Assembly (NCBI GenBank): GCA_021777335.1
Contig: JAJYDT010000008.1
Location: forward strand, 1 to 62,154
Source: Pseudomonadota bacterium
Lineage (GTDB): Bacteria > Pseudomonadota > Gammaproteobacteria > Acidiferrobacterales > Acidiferrobacteraceae
DNA: 62,154 nt
Reading direction: 5' to 3'
The position numbers and the translations under genes were made by a program. Positions 38,265-49,287 of this stretch are shown one piece after another (position 1 is the first letter of the stretch; the number at the start of each line of letters is the position of its first letter). The notes beneath the pieces were generated by a model, which was given only the letters and a program-made list of their open reading frames with translations, was not told where the DNA came from and did not search any database.

Positions 38265-41200
38265 GTGCCTTCAGCCATCTCCGGTATGCGGGTGTTCTCA
38301 AGCAGTGCAATCAGGCCGCGAAGAGGCAGTATAATCCATGCTGGCCGGTTCGCGAGTTCGTAGCGGATCTCGTAGCACACCTTATCCCACAGGAGTAGCT
38401 CGAGTAGCGGATCGGCAAGGGCGCCCGACGGATCCTGAAGCGCAAGACCCGTGGTGTCGGCATAGCCCTCAAGGAACAACCGTCGCGCTCCTCGCTCCCA
38501 TTCAGCCGCGGACTGCTCGAGCACCGACATGTCCAGGGCGCGGTCGGGGGTCACGAGCCTCAGCGCCGCAAATGCCGCGTAGCTGAATGAACGCAGCATC
38601 CCCGCCACGTCCCGCAGGGGAGATTGCTTGTGCCTGCGGGTATCAATTGATCGCATGGGTTCACCCTCGAAATCCACGATCACAAGATCGTTATCGACCA
38701 CCAGCACCTGCCCAAGATGGTAATCACCATGGCAGCGCGTCTTGATCGCAGCCTCTGGGGCGCGTGTGCGCAGGACACCGATGTGTGCAAGGATCTCCTC
38801 GCGCCGCGCGCAGACCTGGTCAATAAGGGCTCCAGCTGCGGGCTCCAGTTCCGCGCGCGCACTTTCGAGTTGTGCCAGCGCTGATTCTGCCGCTTTAGCG
38901 GCTTCGTCAAACCAACCGAGACATTCGTCGCGGGACGCGACTTCCGGCTCAAACGCGGGAATGCTTGTCGGAACCGCAAGTGCACGGTGCAGCTCCCCGG
39001 TGCGCACGCCGAGCTGGCGCAGCAGGATCGCATACACCGCCCGGTTCGCATCGTCCTGAAGTTTTCCTGGCGTGGCGCGCGCGGCGCGTTCGTGGTCGAG
39101 ATGCCGCTGGAGATAGCTTACAATCTGAGACCAGCCGTCGCCTTGATTGGGTACAAATGCCTGCAGGAGTCCAAGCACTGTGGTTTCCCCTTCAGGGGAG
39201 ACGTGTTCGAAGTATCCAGCGAGCGGTGCGATGTGCGCGAATGGTGAGGTCTCGGTAAGAAACGCAGTCATCTCGAGCTCCGGACTGATCCCTGTCTCGA
39301 GCCGACGGTACCCCTTCAGTATGAGGCGTTCACCGACGACCACAGAGGTATGCGTTTGTTCGACGCCGAGCACGTGTGAGCCCAATGTTGTCGCATCCGT
39401 TCCGGCGAGTGCCCCGAAGCGGGCAGTAGCGTGGAAGCGGATCTCGCTGCCGCCGCAAGGCATCCGGTGTCCATCACGCATCGCCTGTATGACCGCAGTG
39501 CAGAATCCAGGATCGGAGTAGGCGTCGAGCAGCAAGCCGGGCTTGGCGCCCCGCCGCACGCGAACGAGCGGACGGTGGCCGAGCAGGCGGATATGATCCT
39601 CGTTCCATTCCTCCCAGACGATCGAGAGTGGTGCGAAGTAGCGCGTCCCGCCACTCTCAATGATGGCAAGCAAAGCATTCATTGTCCCGCATTCCCATTC
39701 TTGATGCTCTAGTATGTGCACCGGCCCGTGGTGCCGCATGATCCAGCGTTGTTGCGCGAGGTAATGTGGCCACAGTTCCCCGAGCATGCGGTCGCGCGCC
39801 TGCTCTGCCAGGTGCTGCTGTACCAGGTCTGCATTAGTCAGGGTTTCTGGGAACAGTGTCCGCCATCCAGCGAAGAGCACAAGCACCGGCAGATCAAGGA
39901 CCGAAGGATATTCCTCGTGCCACGGTGGCACGAGTGCCTCGCGGCTCAGTTCGAACCAATAGAATCCGTGTCCGGGCAGTGTCAGCAGGTAGGGCATCTC
40001 TCCGATCGGTGGAAATGGGGTGCGCCCGAGCAGTTCGACCGGTACCAACCCCTTGTGGTCCGTCAGATCGAGCTCCACGGGCTGAGCAGCGCGCGACAGA
40101 TTCGTCACACATAGAATCGTTTCTTCGCCGTACTGGCGGATGAAGGCAAGGACCTTGCGGTTCCCAGGCGTCAGGAGTGCAAGTTTCCCGCGGCCGAAGG
40201 CGCGGTGCGCCTTGCGCACCGCGAGCAGCCGCTTCATCCAGTTGAGCAGTGAGAACGGATCCCCCGACTGTGCCTCGACATTGACGGCCTGATAGCCGTA
40301 TACCGCGTCCATCACGGGCGGCAGGTAAAGGCGTGCGGGGTCGGCTTGCGAAAATCCGGCGTTCCGGTCGGGACTCCACTGCATGGGTGTGCGCACGCCA
40401 TTGCGGTCGCCGACATAGATATTGTCGCCCATGCCGATATCATCGCCGTAATAGATGATAGGGCTTCCAGGTAGCGACAGCAGGAGATTGTTCAGAAGCC
40501 GGATACGGTCGATGTCGTTGTCCACGAGTGAGGCGAGCCGGCGGCGGATCCCGAGATTGAGGCGCATGCGCGGGTCGCGCGCATACACTTGATAGAGATA
40601 GTCCCGCTCGCGGTCCGTCACCATCTCTAGGGTAAGCTCGTCGTGGTTGCGCAGAAATACTGCCCACTGGCAGTTGTCCGGAATGTCGGGCGTCTGGGCC
40701 ATGATCTCGGAGATCGGATGCCGGTCTTCCTGGGCGACCGCCATGAAGATCCGGGGCATCAGCGGAAAATGGAATGCCATGTGGCACTCGTCGCCATCTC
40801 CAAAATACGGACGGACATCCTCGGGCCACTGGTTCGCCTCCGCAAGTAGCATCCGGTTCCCGTAGCGGCGATCCAGTTCACGGCGTATTTTCCGCAGTAC
40901 CTCGTGGCTTTCAGGAAGATTCTCGTTGCTTGTCCCTTCGCGTTCGCACAGATACGGGATGGCGTCAAGTCTCAAGCCGTCGATACCCATGTCGAGCCAG
41001 AACCGCATGACGCGTAACACCGCATCAAGGACCCTGGGGTTGTCGTAATTAAGGTCTGGTTGGTGCGAGAAGAATCGGTGCCAGTAGTACTGCTGTGCCA
41101 CATTGTCCCACATCCAGTTCGACGTTTCCGTGTCGCGAAAGATGATCCGGGTGCCCTCGTACTTTTTGCAGGTGTCACTCCATACATAGAACGCGCGCTT

Positions 41201-41614
41201 GGCAGAGCCCTTCGGTGCGTTACGCGCCGCTTGGAACCACGGATGCTGGTCCGAGGTGTGATTGATCACGAGTTCGGTGATGATCCGCAGGCCGCGCGCG
41301 TGCGCCTCGCGAATGAACCGTCGCACATCGCGCACCGTTCCATAGTCCGGGTGCACGCAGAAATAGTCGGAGATGTCATAGCCATCGTCCCTTAGCGGCG
41401 AGGGGTAAAACGGCAGCAGCCACAGGGTATTTACGCCGAGATCCTGGATGTACCCGAGCTTTTCTATGAGCCCTTGGAAATCACCGACGCCATCGTTGTT
41501 GCCATCGTAGAATGAGCGCACGTGGAGCTGGTAGATCACGGCGTCTTTGTACCAGAGGGGATCGTTTTCGACGACTACCCTATACTCGCGCGGCATACCT
41601 TCATTGGACGTCAT
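38261..41614 (-). CDS. treS: Trehalose synthase fused to maltokinase (TreS-Pep2)
   Basis: A 1117-residue two-domain protein. Residues ~1-560 are GH13 trehalose synthase, interconverting trehalose and maltose: [11 protein letters not shown] (nucleophile), [12 protein letters not shown] (acid/base), [12 protein letters not shown]. From about 590 to the end is a maltokinase that phosphorylates maltose to maltose-1-phosphate, with a kinase-type catalytic segment [11 protein letters not shown] and the metal site VDFEGEP. The fusion channels maltose to GlgE, whose gene precedes it with a 4-bp overlap. The same fusion is known in other bacteria using the GlgE route. Confidence 0.95.
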   Translation of the reverse strand: MTSNEGMPREYRVVVENDPLWYKDAVIYQLHVRSFYDGNNDGVGDFQGLIEKLGYIQDLGVNTLWLLPFYPSPLRDDGYDISDYFCVHPDYGTVRDVRRFIREAHARGLRIITELVINHTSDQHPWFQAARNAPKGSAKRAFYVWSDTCKKYEGTRIIFRDTETSNWMWDNVAQQYYWHRFFSHQPDLNYDNPRVLDAVLRVMRFWLDMGIDGLRLDAIPYLCEREGTSNENLPESHEVLRKIRRELDRRYGNRMLLAEANQWPEDVRPYFGDGDECHMAFHFPLMPRIFMAVAQEDRHPISEIMAQTPDIPDNCQWAVFLRNHDELTLEMVTDRERDYLYQVYARDPRMRLNLGIRRRLASLVDNDIDRIRLLNNLLLSLPGSPIIYYGDDIGMGDNIYVGDRNGVRTPMQWSPDRNAGFSQADPARLYLPPVMDAVYGYQAVNVEAQSGDPFSLLNWMKRLLAVRKAHRAFGRGKLALLTPGNRKVLAFIRQYGEETILCVTNLSRAAQPVELDLTDHKGLVPVELLGRTPFPPIGEMPYLLTLPGHGFYWFELSREALVPPWHEEYPSVLDLPVLVLFAGWRTLFPETLTNADLVQQHLAEQARDRMLGELWPHYLAQQRWIMRHHGPVHILEHQEWECGTMNALLAIIESGGTRYFAPLSIVWEEWNEDHIRLLGHRPLVRVRRGAKPGLLLDAYSDPGFCTAVIQAMRDGHRMPCGGSEIRFHATARFGALAGTDATTLGSHVLGVEQTHTSVVVGERLILKGYRRLETGISPELEMTAFLTETSPFAHIAPLAGYFEHVSPEGETTVLGLLQAFVPNQGDGWSQIVSYLQRHLDHERAARATPGKLQDDANRAVYAILLRQLGVRTGELHRALAVPTSIPAFEPEVASRDECLGWFDEAAKAAESALAQLESARAELEPAAGALIDQVCARREEILAHIGVLRTRAPEAAIKTRCHGDYHLGQVLVVDNDLVIVDFEGEPMRSIDTRRHKQSPLRDVAGMLRSFSYAAFAALRLVTPDRALDMSVLEQSAAEWERGARRLFLEGYADTTGLALQDPSGALADPLLELLLWDKVCYEIRYELANRPAWIILPLRGLIALLENTRIPEMAEGT

Positions 41615-43596
41615 GGCAGAGGATCGCGTTGCAGCTCGAAGACATGGGCTGGCGCGCGTGCGGGATCGAGCTCAACATAGTTACGCCCGGGATGCCACAC
41701 GTAACGTGTACCGGAGAGCACGTCGAGCATCCCGTAGTTCTCGCGGCCGGAGAGATTGATCTCGTCAGGTACGAGGTCGACCCACCCGGACTGGACATGG
41801 TGCGGATCTAGGTTTACCACCACCACGACGACATTCATCTCGTGGCGTTTGCTGTAGCAAATCAGTGCCTCGTTGTCGACCGTATGAAAACGCAGGGTAA
41901 GATCGTTTTGCAGCGCTGGATTCCCGTGCCGTGCCGAGTTGAGCGCCGCGAGTAATCCTCGCAGGCTTTCCGGCGCATCCAGGTTCCAGGAGCGCAGCTG
42001 ATACTTTTCCGAGTTCAGGTACTCTTCAGAACCCGGGGCCATTGGCTTGTTTTCACAAAGCTCGAAAGCGGGTCCGTAAATGCCATAGTTGGCCGATAGT
42101 GTGGCTGCCAGCACGGCCCGGAGCGCAAATGCGGGCGCTGCAGCATGCTGCAGCGCGCTAGGGAGAATGTCCGGCGTGTTAGGCCACACATTTGGCCAGA
42201 AATATTCACGCAATGGTGTTGCCGCAAGCTCCGTAAAGTATTCCGTAAGCTCCTTCTTCGAGTTGCGCCAAGTGAAGTAGGTATAGGACTGCGTGAAACC
42301 CACCTTTGCAAGGTGTTCCATCACGCGGGGGCGCGTGAATGCCTCGGAGAGGAAGATGACGTCGGGGTGTGCTGTTTTTATGTGACCGATAACCCATTCC
42401 CAGAATGCAAATGGTTTGGTATGGGGGTTATCGACACGGAAGATGCGGACGCCTTCATCCGTCCAATGCAGGAAAACAGCGAGCAACTCCTGCCACAGGG
42501 TAGGGGCGTCTGTCGATTCGAAATCAAACGGGTAGATATCCTCGTATCGCTTCGGCGGATTTTCTGCGTACTGGATCGCTCTGTCCGCGCGGCGCCTGAA
42601 CCATGCGGGATGCTCATGGACATAGGGGTGCTCTGGTGAACATTGAAACGCGATATCGAGTGCAATTTCGAGTCCTAGACCCTGAGCGGCGTCGCGAAAT
42701 GTGCGAAAATCCTCAAGAGTACCGAGCGCAGGATGTACTGCCTTGTGCCCGCCCATGTCGGACCCAATGGCCCATGGACTGCCTACGTCATCCGGGGATG
42801 CATGCGGAGTATTGTTCGGACCCTTGCGATGCGCTTTCCCGATCGGATGGATCGGTGGCAGGTACACGACATCAAAGCCGAGGTCCGCGACGTAACGCAG
42901 CCGGTCCAGGCAGTTGAGGAGACGGGCGTGTCGTCCATTGCCCGCGCATGAGCGGGGGAAGAATTCATACCACGATCCGAAGCGGGCGCGCAGGCGTTCG
43001 ACCTGCAGCGGAAGTGCAGGCTCAAGACGTTTCCACAGGTGCCGGTCTCCGTAGCGCTCCATCAGGTGCAGGCATTCCTCGCCGAGCGCGATCTCCACGG
43101 CGTCGGCATACGGTGGACGTGTGCATTCGAGCATTTGTCCGATCTGATTCAGACGCTGCGCATCTCCGGAGTCGGCACGCCCAGCGGACGCACGTACCAT
43201 CGCCGCCCCTTCCTTCAGCGCGTTCTCGAGATCCTCATTGGCATCACGCCGTTTCTGAAGGTCGCGCCGCCATGTCCCGAAATGGTCGATCCCTGCCACG
43301 ATCGTGTAATAGTGCCGTCCCAGGCGCATTACCGAGAAGACAGCACGCCAGCGATCGTTTCCGAGCAGTGTCATGCGCTCTTCCTGCCAATGCAGCTCGG
43401 TTTCATGCCGATGCAGTAGTCGGCACGAAACCTCATCATGGCCATCTGCGAATACGTCCGCTTCAACCACAATGATCTCACCTTCGGCGCGTCGGACCGC
43501 GAAGCGGCCCCCGTCGACGGCGGGCTGCACGTTCCCGATTACCGTTCGGCGCCGGTCCCCCTGTTCGAGGGTGCGCGGATCATCAGCTGCCTGCAT
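41611..43596 (-). CDS. glgE: Alpha-1,4-glucan:maltose-1-phosphate maltosyltransferase
   Basis: About 661 residues from the ATG at 43596; the frame is open to 43737, but that stretch is antisense to the glgB end. GlgE extends alpha-glucan with maltose from maltose-1-phosphate. Motifs are [10 protein letters not shown], the nucleophile in [10 protein letters not shown], the acid/base in [11 protein letters not shown] and [12 protein letters not shown]. The N-terminal beta domain ends in [18 protein letters not shown]. The gene overlaps glgB by 14 bp upstream and treS by 4 bp downstream. Confidence 0.95.
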   Translation of the reverse strand: MQAADDPRTLEQGDRRRTVIGNVQPAVDGGRFAVRRAEGEIIVVEADVFADGHDEVSCRLLHRHETELHWQEERMTLLGNDRWRAVFSVMRLGRHYYTIVAGIDHFGTWRRDLQKRRDANEDLENALKEGAAMVRASAGRADSGDAQRLNQIGQMLECTRPPYADAVEIALGEECLHLMERYGDRHLWKRLEPALPLQVERLRARFGSWYEFFPRSCAGNGRHARLLNCLDRLRYVADLGFDVVYLPPIHPIGKAHRKGPNNTPHASPDDVGSPWAIGSDMGGHKAVHPALGTLEDFRTFRDAAQGLGLEIALDIAFQCSPEHPYVHEHPAWFRRRADRAIQYAENPPKRYEDIYPFDFESTDAPTLWQELLAVFLHWTDEGVRIFRVDNPHTKPFAFWEWVIGHIKTAHPDVIFLSEAFTRPRVMEHLAKVGFTQSYTYFTWRNSKKELTEYFTELAATPLREYFWPNVWPNTPDILPSALQHAAAPAFALRAVLAATLSANYGIYGPAFELCENKPMAPGSEEYLNSEKYQLRSWNLDAPESLRGLLAALNSARHGNPALQNDLTLRFHTVDNEALICYSKRHEMNVVVVVVNLDPHHVQSGWVDLVPDEINLSGRENYGMLDVLSGTRYVWHPGRNYVELDPARAPAHVFELQRDPLP

Positions 43597-45502
43597 GCCA
43601 GATGGCCTCCGGCTGCAGTAAGACGATGGCAAGAGGTGGCAGGGAAAGCGCGAGCGAGTTGGCGTGCCCATGCATCGGCAGCGACTCGCTCGCGAGCGCG
43701 CCTGCATTGCCGACACCGCTTCCCCCGAACTGCACATGGTCGCTGTTCATATGTTCCCGCCAGACGCCGCCTGTCGGGACACCAATGCGATAGCTGTGCC
43801 GCGGCACTGGTGTGAAATTCGCCACAGCCAGCACCATGCCACCGGAACGGTCTTTGCGCAGGAAGACCAGTACGCTCTGGTCGTGGTCGCTCTGGTCAAT
43901 CCACGCGAAGCCCTCCGGGCTGAAGTCATCTTCGTACAGCGCAGGAGTTTTCCGGTAGAAGTGGCAGAGTGCGCGAACCCAGCGTCGCATGTTCTCGTGC
44001 GCGGGCTGTGCGAGCAGGTGCCAGTCGAGACTCTGATCGTGATTCCATTCCTGCCATTGCGCGAATTCTCCACCCATAAACATGAGTTTTTTTCCAGGGT
44101 GCGCGTACATATAGCCGAAGAGCAGTCGCAGGTTTGCCATGCGCTGCCACTCGTCGCCCGGCATGCGTCCGATGAGTGAGCCTTTGCCGTACACGACTTC
44201 GTCGTGTGATAGGGGAAGCATGTAGTTCTCGTGGTACGCGTAGACCATGCTGAACGTGAGGTCGTTCTGGTGGTACCTGCGATACAGCGGATCTCGGGCG
44301 AAGTAGGTCAGTGTGTCGTGCATCCAGCCCATGTTCCATTTCATCCCGAATCCAAGACCGCCAACGTCAGTCGGCCGGGACACCATGGGCCACGCCGTTG
44401 ATTCCTCGGCAATCGTCTGCACATCTGGATGTTCGCGGTAGACCTGTTCATTCAGGACCCTCAGGAAATGCACCGCGTCCAGATTCTCCCTACCCCCATA
44501 CTGGTTGGGCACCCACTCGCCGGGCGCCCGTGCGTAGTCTAGGTACAGCATTGACGCTACCCCATCGACCCTGAGCGCATCGATGTGATATCGCGTGAGC
44601 CAAAAAAGTGCGCTGCTAGTCAGGAACTCGCGCACCTCGGTGCGGCCGTAGTTGAACACGCCGCTCTGCCATTCCGGATGAAATCCCTGGCGTGGGTCCG
44701 CATGTTCGTAAATACAGGTGCCGTCGAAGACGGCGAGGCCGTGCGCATCGTTTGGAAAATGCGCTGGCACCCAGTCCAGGATGACACCGATGCCTGCCTG
44801 ATGCAGGCTGTCTATCAGGTACATGAGGTCCTCAGGGCTTCCAAAGCGAGCACTTGGTGCAAAGTAGCCGGTTGTCTGATACCCCCAGGATCCATAAAAC
44901 GGATGTTCGGTGAGCGGCATGAACTCGACGTGCGTAAATCCCATATCGCGCACGTAATCAGTAAGCGGTGCCGCGAGTTCCCGATATCCAAGGAGGCGGT
45001 TGCCGTCTCCACGGCGCCAGGATCCAAGATGCACCTCGTAGACGGACCACGGTGACGCGAGCCCGTTTGCGGCCCCACGCGCGTGCATCCATTCGGCGTC
45101 GTTCCAGATATGAAGGAATGTGTGGGTGACCGACGCCGTGCGTGGAGGGGCCTCATGCAGGAAGCCGCAGGGGTCGGCCTTTTCGACCGACCCACCTTGG
45201 CGCGTACGCATGTGGTACTTGTACAGTGCGCCAGCGGCAATCCCGGGAATGAACCCGGTCCATATCCCAGTGCTGCGAACTGGCTGAAGGATATGGGCGC
45301 CTGGCCGCCAACCGTTGAAATCCCCGATGACGGATACCGTCTCTGCATTGGGGGCCCAGACGGCGAAACAGGTACCGTCAGAGGTTATATGCGCACCGAG
45401 TTTATCGTAGAGATGGAAATGGCGGCCTTCTTGGAAGAGATGCTGATCATAGTCACCGAATCGGCTGTCCGGGGCCATGTCGCTGGACGATGCTGGTTGC
45501 AT
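43583..45502 (-). CDS. glgB: 1,4-alpha-glucan branching enzyme
   Basis: About 639 residues from the ATG at 45502; a GTG at 45565 and an ATG at 45478 are alternatives and none has a clear ribosome site. GlgB makes alpha-1,6 branches. The N-terminal CBM48 ([20 protein letters not shown]) leads to the GH13 barrel: [15 protein letters not shown] (nucleophile), [10 protein letters not shown] (acid/base), [14 protein letters not shown]. It lacks the extra N1 module of E. coli GlgB, as is common. It is the first gene of the alpha-glucan operon. Confidence 0.94.
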   Translation of the reverse strand: MQPASSSDMAPDSRFGDYDQHLFQEGRHFHLYDKLGAHITSDGTCFAVWAPNAETVSVIGDFNGWRPGAHILQPVRSTGIWTGFIPGIAAGALYKYHMRTRQGGSVEKADPCGFLHEAPPRTASVTHTFLHIWNDAEWMHARGAANGLASPWSVYEVHLGSWRRGDGNRLLGYRELAAPLTDYVRDMGFTHVEFMPLTEHPFYGSWGYQTTGYFAPSARFGSPEDLMYLIDSLHQAGIGVILDWVPAHFPNDAHGLAVFDGTCIYEHADPRQGFHPEWQSGVFNYGRTEVREFLTSSALFWLTRYHIDALRVDGVASMLYLDYARAPGEWVPNQYGGRENLDAVHFLRVLNEQVYREHPDVQTIAEESTAWPMVSRPTDVGGLGFGMKWNMGWMHDTLTYFARDPLYRRYHQNDLTFSMVYAYHENYMLPLSHDEVVYGKGSLIGRMPGDEWQRMANLRLLFGYMYAHPGKKLMFMGGEFAQWQEWNHDQSLDWHLLAQPAHENMRRWVRALCHFYRKTPALYEDDFSPEGFAWIDQSDHDQSVLVFLRKDRSGGMVLAVANFTPVPRHSYRIGVPTGGVWREHMNSDHVQFGGSGVGNAGALASESLPMHGHANSLALSLPPLAIVLLQPEAIWHAGS

Positions 45503-45735
45503 GGTTTCGCTTCGGCATTCCCGGGAAGATGTGATCGTATGGCCTGAGACGGCGCTGCGGTTCACTCGCGGTTTACTCTATGTGTGAGGCGCATTCCCTT
45601 GTATCCGACCATTGGCGGTTTCGTCAGAAGTGCCGCCGCCGTTGCTACATGACGGCGACATGGGAACAACGGCAGCCGCAGGGACAAGGACATCCCTGCA
45701 GCGATGACAGAAGCATCCATCCTCCTCTGTAGACG
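45503..45735. other. Spacer between glgB and the outer-membrane protein gene
   Basis: A 233-bp gap expected to hold the promoter of the alpha-glucan operon. A GCAGGGA/TCCCTGC hairpin (45678-45699) lies just after the barrel-protein stop and may end its mRNA, though no T-run follows. Confidence 0.4.
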
Positions 45736-46299
45736 TCAGAAATGGAGGTTCGCGCCCACGGTGAAATTGTTGTTCTTGAGTGTCCCGCCGTCAAGGTTAG
45801 CGCGGTCATAGGTCCACTGACCGTCGACCCCGATGTTATCGTAGACCATATACTCGACGCCCAGGCCGCCATGGAACCCAGATCCCTTGCCAGTGAGTGC
45901 TCCTGTGCCATGGACCTGAGCGTAACCCACTTTCGCATAGGGCATGAGTGGCCCGTTGTCGAGGCCAAGTGTGAGATCAATGCCGTAGACGCGGGAACCA
46001 AAATTGACATCAGGCGCGTGGGTTTTGTCCGGATTGAAGTCCACGAACCCGTCGATGCCCACGACCGGGCCATTCAAGTTGGCAAGATAACCGGCATCAA
46101 GACCGCTTGTATAGGTGGAATTCCCCGAGACACCGCTGAAGGTCGCATCGTTGACCCCTACATTGGCGCCAATGTAGGGACCAGACCAGCGTGACTCGCC
46201 AGCTCCGGAGTTGTTCCAGTCTTGAGCAAAGACAGGGGAGGCCAACATGAGCATGCCTCCGGTGATGATTATCGAAAAGGCAGTTTTCTTGTTTACCAT
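45736..46299 (-). CDS. Outer-membrane beta-barrel protein
   Basis: A 187-residue protein from the ATG at 46299, fixed by AAGGAG about 9 nt upstream. The signal peptide ends near SPVFAQD. The mature part shows alternating polar/hydrophobic strands with many Gly and aromatic residues (WSGPYIGANVGVN, LMPYAKVGYAQVHG, FHGGLGVEYMVYDNIG) and ends in Phe, the outer-membrane insertion signal. It is like the small 8-strand porin-like/opacity proteins (OMP_b-brl). Function not known. Confidence 0.85.
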   Translation of the reverse strand: MVNKKTAFSIIITGGMLMLASPVFAQDWNNSGAGESRWSGPYIGANVGVNDATFSGVSGNSTYTSGLDAGYLANLNGPVVGIDGFVDFNPDKTHAPDVNFGSRVYGIDLTLGLDNGPLMPYAKVGYAQVHGTGALTGKGSGFHGGLGVEYMVYDNIGVDGQWTYDRANLDGGTLKNNNFTVGANLHF

Positions 46300-46458
46300 A
46301 GTAGGCAAGCTCCTTCTCTATAACGAGGTTGTGGATCCCTTGATTGTGGAATAAATGCGTCTCGTCCGGAACATACGAAATTGCCGGCTTCTGGCGCTTC
46401 TATTTGGAAGCAGTTATGTTGTTGCAAGTTCCCATAGTGGATAATAAAGAAACGTGAG

Positions 46459-47859
46459 ATGCCATTGAGTCCGCTTGGCGAGCCACCGGATGGATTAACC
46501 GCTGGCCGGGTGTCTGGGCTCGAAATCCTTGGTCACGCGGTTGCCAATATCACACCGTCGGCAATGGCTGCTGTTACCATCTCGCTGGTAGCAGCCAATG
46601 CCGGCTCATTTACCTGGCTGGTCTATCTCGTGGTCGGTGCCGTCATGTGGCTCGTCGCGACGCAAGTGGCGCTGCTTGCCGCAGACACACCCGCCGCTGG
46701 CTCGCTGTTCGTATATTTTGCGCGCGCGATCCACCCGCTTGCAGGCGTCATCGCGGGGTGGTCCATGGTCGGTGGCTACCTGGGCGCACTTCTCGCCGCG
46801 CCCGTACTCGCCGGCCTGTTCACAGCCAAGGCAGCTGCGCTCATGCACATCGTGGTTCCAGCGGGGCCGCTTTCTGTGGCGTTCGCGATAATGTCATGGT
46901 GGCTTGCTGTGCGCAATGTCGAAATCGCCGCGCGTTCGAGCCTGATTATTGAACTCGTGTCGCTTGCCGCGATGACAGCTATCGGCGTGGTCACGCTGTT
47001 CCACCATGGATTCGTCGATCCGGTGCAATTTGATCCCCGGAATTTTCACTGGCGCGGCGTGCTGCGCGCCGGGACTCTCACAGTGCTCGCCTTCGGCGGT
47101 TTTGAGACCGCCGGAAATCTGGCGCGTGAGGGTCGCGGTCCAGCCGGCTCGGCGCCTAAAGCCATGACCGCAAGCGTGCTGCTCGTCGGCGGGTTCTTTG
47201 TGTTCATGGCCTATGCGGTGGTCGCCGGGTTCAGTAACCACACACGACGTCTTGGCGGTACGATCGCCCCGCTCAACTGGCTCGCCGTGCATGAGAATAC
47301 CCCGGTACTCGGGCTGTTTGCCGATATCGGCATGGCGACCGCTGCGTTCAGCGCCGCGATCGCGACCTTTAACAGTATCGCGCGCATTATGTACTCGATG
47401 GCGCGGCACCGGATTCTGCCCGTGCAGCTCGCCGCGCTGCATCCTGAGCATCATACGCCTGTTGTCGCGCTGGGGGTCCTCGGGGTACTGGCGACAGGAT
47501 TTGCAGCGGTGATGGCAGTAGTGCACCTACCAGTGCTCGAGGTTATCAATCTGTTTGGCATCTTCACGTCGCTCGGGTTTCTGGTCATCTATCTGCTCGC
47601 GTTGATTGCGGCGCCTGTCCACGTGCGCAGATGGGGAAGGCGTATACCAGCGCTCTCGTGGGCTGCACTCGCAATTGGGGTTCCGGTGTTGCTGCGTGTC
47701 CTCGCGACCAACCTCTATCCGCCCCCACCCTTTCCGCGGGACTGGGTTACCTTGGCCTTTTTCGGGTATCTGTTCCTCGGCGCGGCAGTGTTCCTATGGA
47801 GATCGCGAAGCGATCCTGGGTGTGTTTCGGCGCTCGCGGAAGGCATAAGTGGCGATTAG
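46459..47859 (+). CDS. APC-superfamily amino acid permease
   Basis: A 466-residue inner-membrane protein with about 12 helices. It shows the APC features GLEILGHAVANITPSAMA in helix 1, FGGFETAGNLAREG in helix 6 and IARIMYSMARHRILP after helix 8. Substrate specificity cannot be told; amino acids or amines are likely. It is divergent from the barrel protein and followed by the lexA promoter region. Confidence 0.88.
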   Translation: MPLSPLGEPPDGLTAGRVSGLEILGHAVANITPSAMAAVTISLVAANAGSFTWLVYLVVGAVMWLVATQVALLAADTPAAGSLFVYFARAIHPLAGVIAGWSMVGGYLGALLAAPVLAGLFTAKAAALMHIVVPAGPLSVAFAIMSWWLAVRNVEIAARSSLIIELVSLAAMTAIGVVTLFHHGFVDPVQFDPRNFHWRGVLRAGTLTVLAFGGFETAGNLAREGRGPAGSAPKAMTASVLLVGGFFVFMAYAVVAGFSNHTRRLGGTIAPLNWLAVHENTPVLGLFADIGMATAAFSAAIATFNSIARIMYSMARHRILPVQLAALHPEHHTPVVALGVLGVLATGFAAVMAVVHLPVLEVINLFGIFTSLGFLVIYLLALIAAPVHVRRWGRRIPALSWAALAIGVPVLLRVLATNLYPPPPFPRDWVTLAFFGYLFLGAAVFLWRSRSDPGCVSALAEGISGD

Positions 47860-48017
47860 GATGATCAATCAGCGGCGCTGGGGGCCACACCGTGTTCGTT
47901 TGTTGCTTGTGTGCGGTAGCCGGTTTCGGGTTTCCCCGGTTGTCTGACAGGTGGAGGATGGCGGTTCACGGCAAGCCGATTCCTGGTTACACCGGTTCCG
48001 CCATCCCCTGATACGCA

Positions 48018-48045
48018 TTGCAAAGATCAGATTACTGGATATAAT
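48018..48045 (+). promoter_or_regulatory. lexA cassette promoter
   Basis: TTGCAA (48018-48023) is followed after 16 bp by a perfect TATAAT (48040-48045), which lies inside the first SOS box. Transcription should start near 48052, at the junction of the two boxes, about 24 nt before the lexA ATG. Confidence 0.75.
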
Positions 48046-48050
48046 TACAG
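48035..48050 (+). promoter_or_regulatory. SOS box 1 (LexA operator)
   Basis: CTGGATATAATTACAG matches the gammaproteobacterial consensus CTGT-N8-ACAG with one change, has an AT-only core and is flanked by TA on the left. It covers the -10 hexamer. Confidence 0.8.
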
Positions 48051-48066
48051 CTGTATAAAAAATCAG
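48051..48066 (+). promoter_or_regulatory. SOS box 2 (LexA operator), abutting box 1
   Basis: CTGTATAAAAAATCAG matches CTGT-N8-ACAG with one change. It starts the base after box 1 ends and covers the likely transcription start. Confidence 0.7.
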
Positions 48067-48075
48067 TATTCCAGT

Positions 48076-48669
48076 ATGAGTATCACGCAACGGCAGGCAC
48101 AGGTGTTGGCGTTCATTCGTGAGTCTCTAGAGGCCCAGGGTTATCCACCGACTCGGGCTGAAATCGCTCGTCATCTGGGTTTTCGATCGCCGAACGCTGC
48201 TGAAAGCCATCTCCGGGCTTTGGTGAAAAAGCGGGTCATTGAGCTCTTGCCGGGTGCGGCGCGGGGGATTCGTGTCCGCGGCTCAGGATTACCGGTCATA
48301 GGCCGGGTCGCTGCCGGCCGTCCCATTCTTGCCGAATCCCATATCGAACGTAGGCTGCAGGTCGAGGAAGGTCTTTTCCGGCCAAAGGCGGACTATCTGC
48401 TGCGTGTACAGGGGTCAAGCATGCGGGACGCAGGCATCCTCGACCGTGATCTGCTGGCTGTGCATCACGTACCACTTGCCCGTCACGGGCAGATCGTGGT
48501 GGCGCGTCTGGACGATGAGGTGACGGTGAAGCGTTTGTACCGGCGCCAGGATCGTGTCGAGTTGCGACCCGAGAATCCTGAATTCGACCCGATCAAGGTG
48601 GATCCGCGTCGCCAGACGCTGGTTATCGAAGGGATCGTTGTCGGCATCATCCGTTCGCTATCCCTATGA
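48076..48669 (+). CDS. lexA: LexA-family SOS repressor
   Basis: A 197-residue repressor-protease. The winged HTH lies at 1-65 ([21 protein letters not shown]), the self-cleavage site is Ala80-Gly81 (RVAAGRP), and the catalytic pair is Ser115 (GSSM) and Lys152 (VTVKRL). RecA-stimulated cleavage relieves repression. It leads a four-gene damage-induced mutagenesis cassette, the setting of LexA2-type repressors in other proteobacteria. No good ribosome site precedes the ATG. Its stop overlaps imuA by 4 bp. Confidence 0.95.
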   Translation: MSITQRQAQVLAFIRESLEAQGYPPTRAEIARHLGFRSPNAAESHLRALVKKRVIELLPGAARGIRVRGSGLPVIGRVAAGRPILAESHIERRLQVEEGLFRPKADYLLRVQGSSMRDAGILDRDLLAVHHVPLARHGQIVVARLDDEVTVKRLYRRQDRVELRPENPEFDPIKVDPRRQTLVIEGIVVGIIRSLSL

Positions 48670-49259
48670 GCATTCCTGTGCATCCCGCCTTATGGCGAGG
48701 CGGCTGTCCGGCAATGCCGGAACGCAGTCTGCCTACAGGGTTTGCGGCGCTGGACGCCTGTCTTGGCGGTGGTTGGCCCTTGGGTTCACTCACTGAAATC
48801 CTGTATCGCCATGAAGGAATCGGCGAGATCAGTCTATTGCTGCCCAGCCTTGCCGCGATCAGCCGAGAGAATCGCTGGATCATATGGATCGCACCTCCTT
48901 ATCTCCCTTATCCTCCGGCGCTCGCGCGCAGCCGAATGCAGCTATCACGTCTCCTTTGGATCGAAGGGGGGCGGGACGACGAGACCTGGTGGGCTCTGGA
49001 GCAGTCGTTGCAGTCACGTGATTGCGGGGCGGTACTCTTCTGGCAGGGGGTTCGAACCCATGGCCAATGGCGGCGCCTGCAGCATGCCGTGGTCCGTGGC
49101 GGCAGTTTTGCCGTATGGTTGCATCCGGCAGATCTGCCCGGGGCTTTCGTGCCGGCACTACGGCTGGGTCTCGAGCCTGCCGCGCAGGAATCGCTGTTGG
49201 TGCACGTGTTGAAGCGGCGCGGAGGCTGGGCTTCCGGCCCCGTTGTCATCACCCCTTGA
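48666..49259 (+). CDS. imuA: ImuA, RecA/SulA-like mutasome protein
   Basis: A 197-residue ImuA protein: [22 protein letters not shown] and [14 protein letters not shown] at the N-terminus resemble the degenerate RecA-like nucleotide-binding region of the family. With ImuB and DnaE2 it forms the translesion mutasome induced by DNA damage. It starts in the lexA stop (ATGA). Confidence 0.92.
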   Translation: MSIPVHPALWRGGCPAMPERSLPTGFAALDACLGGGWPLGSLTEILYRHEGIGEISLLLPSLAAISRENRWIIWIAPPYLPYPPALARSRMQLSRLLWIEGGRDDETWWALEQSLQSRDCGAVLFWQGVRTHGQWRRLQHAVVRGGSFAVWLHPADLPGAFVPALRLGLEPAAQESLLVHVLKRRGGWASGPVVITP

Positions 49260-49287
49260 GTGTGGTGCATGCACCCCCTGATTGCCC

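Noticed and set aside
43597-43737. 47-codon N-terminal extension of GlgE
   Set aside because: It lies in the glgB 3' end in another frame and has unusual Cys/Arg content; the ATG at 43596 gives a normal GlgE length.
45645-46073. Reverse 142-codon frame within the outer-membrane barrel gene
   Set aside because: It is another frame of the barrel gene, rich in Ser/Trp/Thr, and lacks a start signal.
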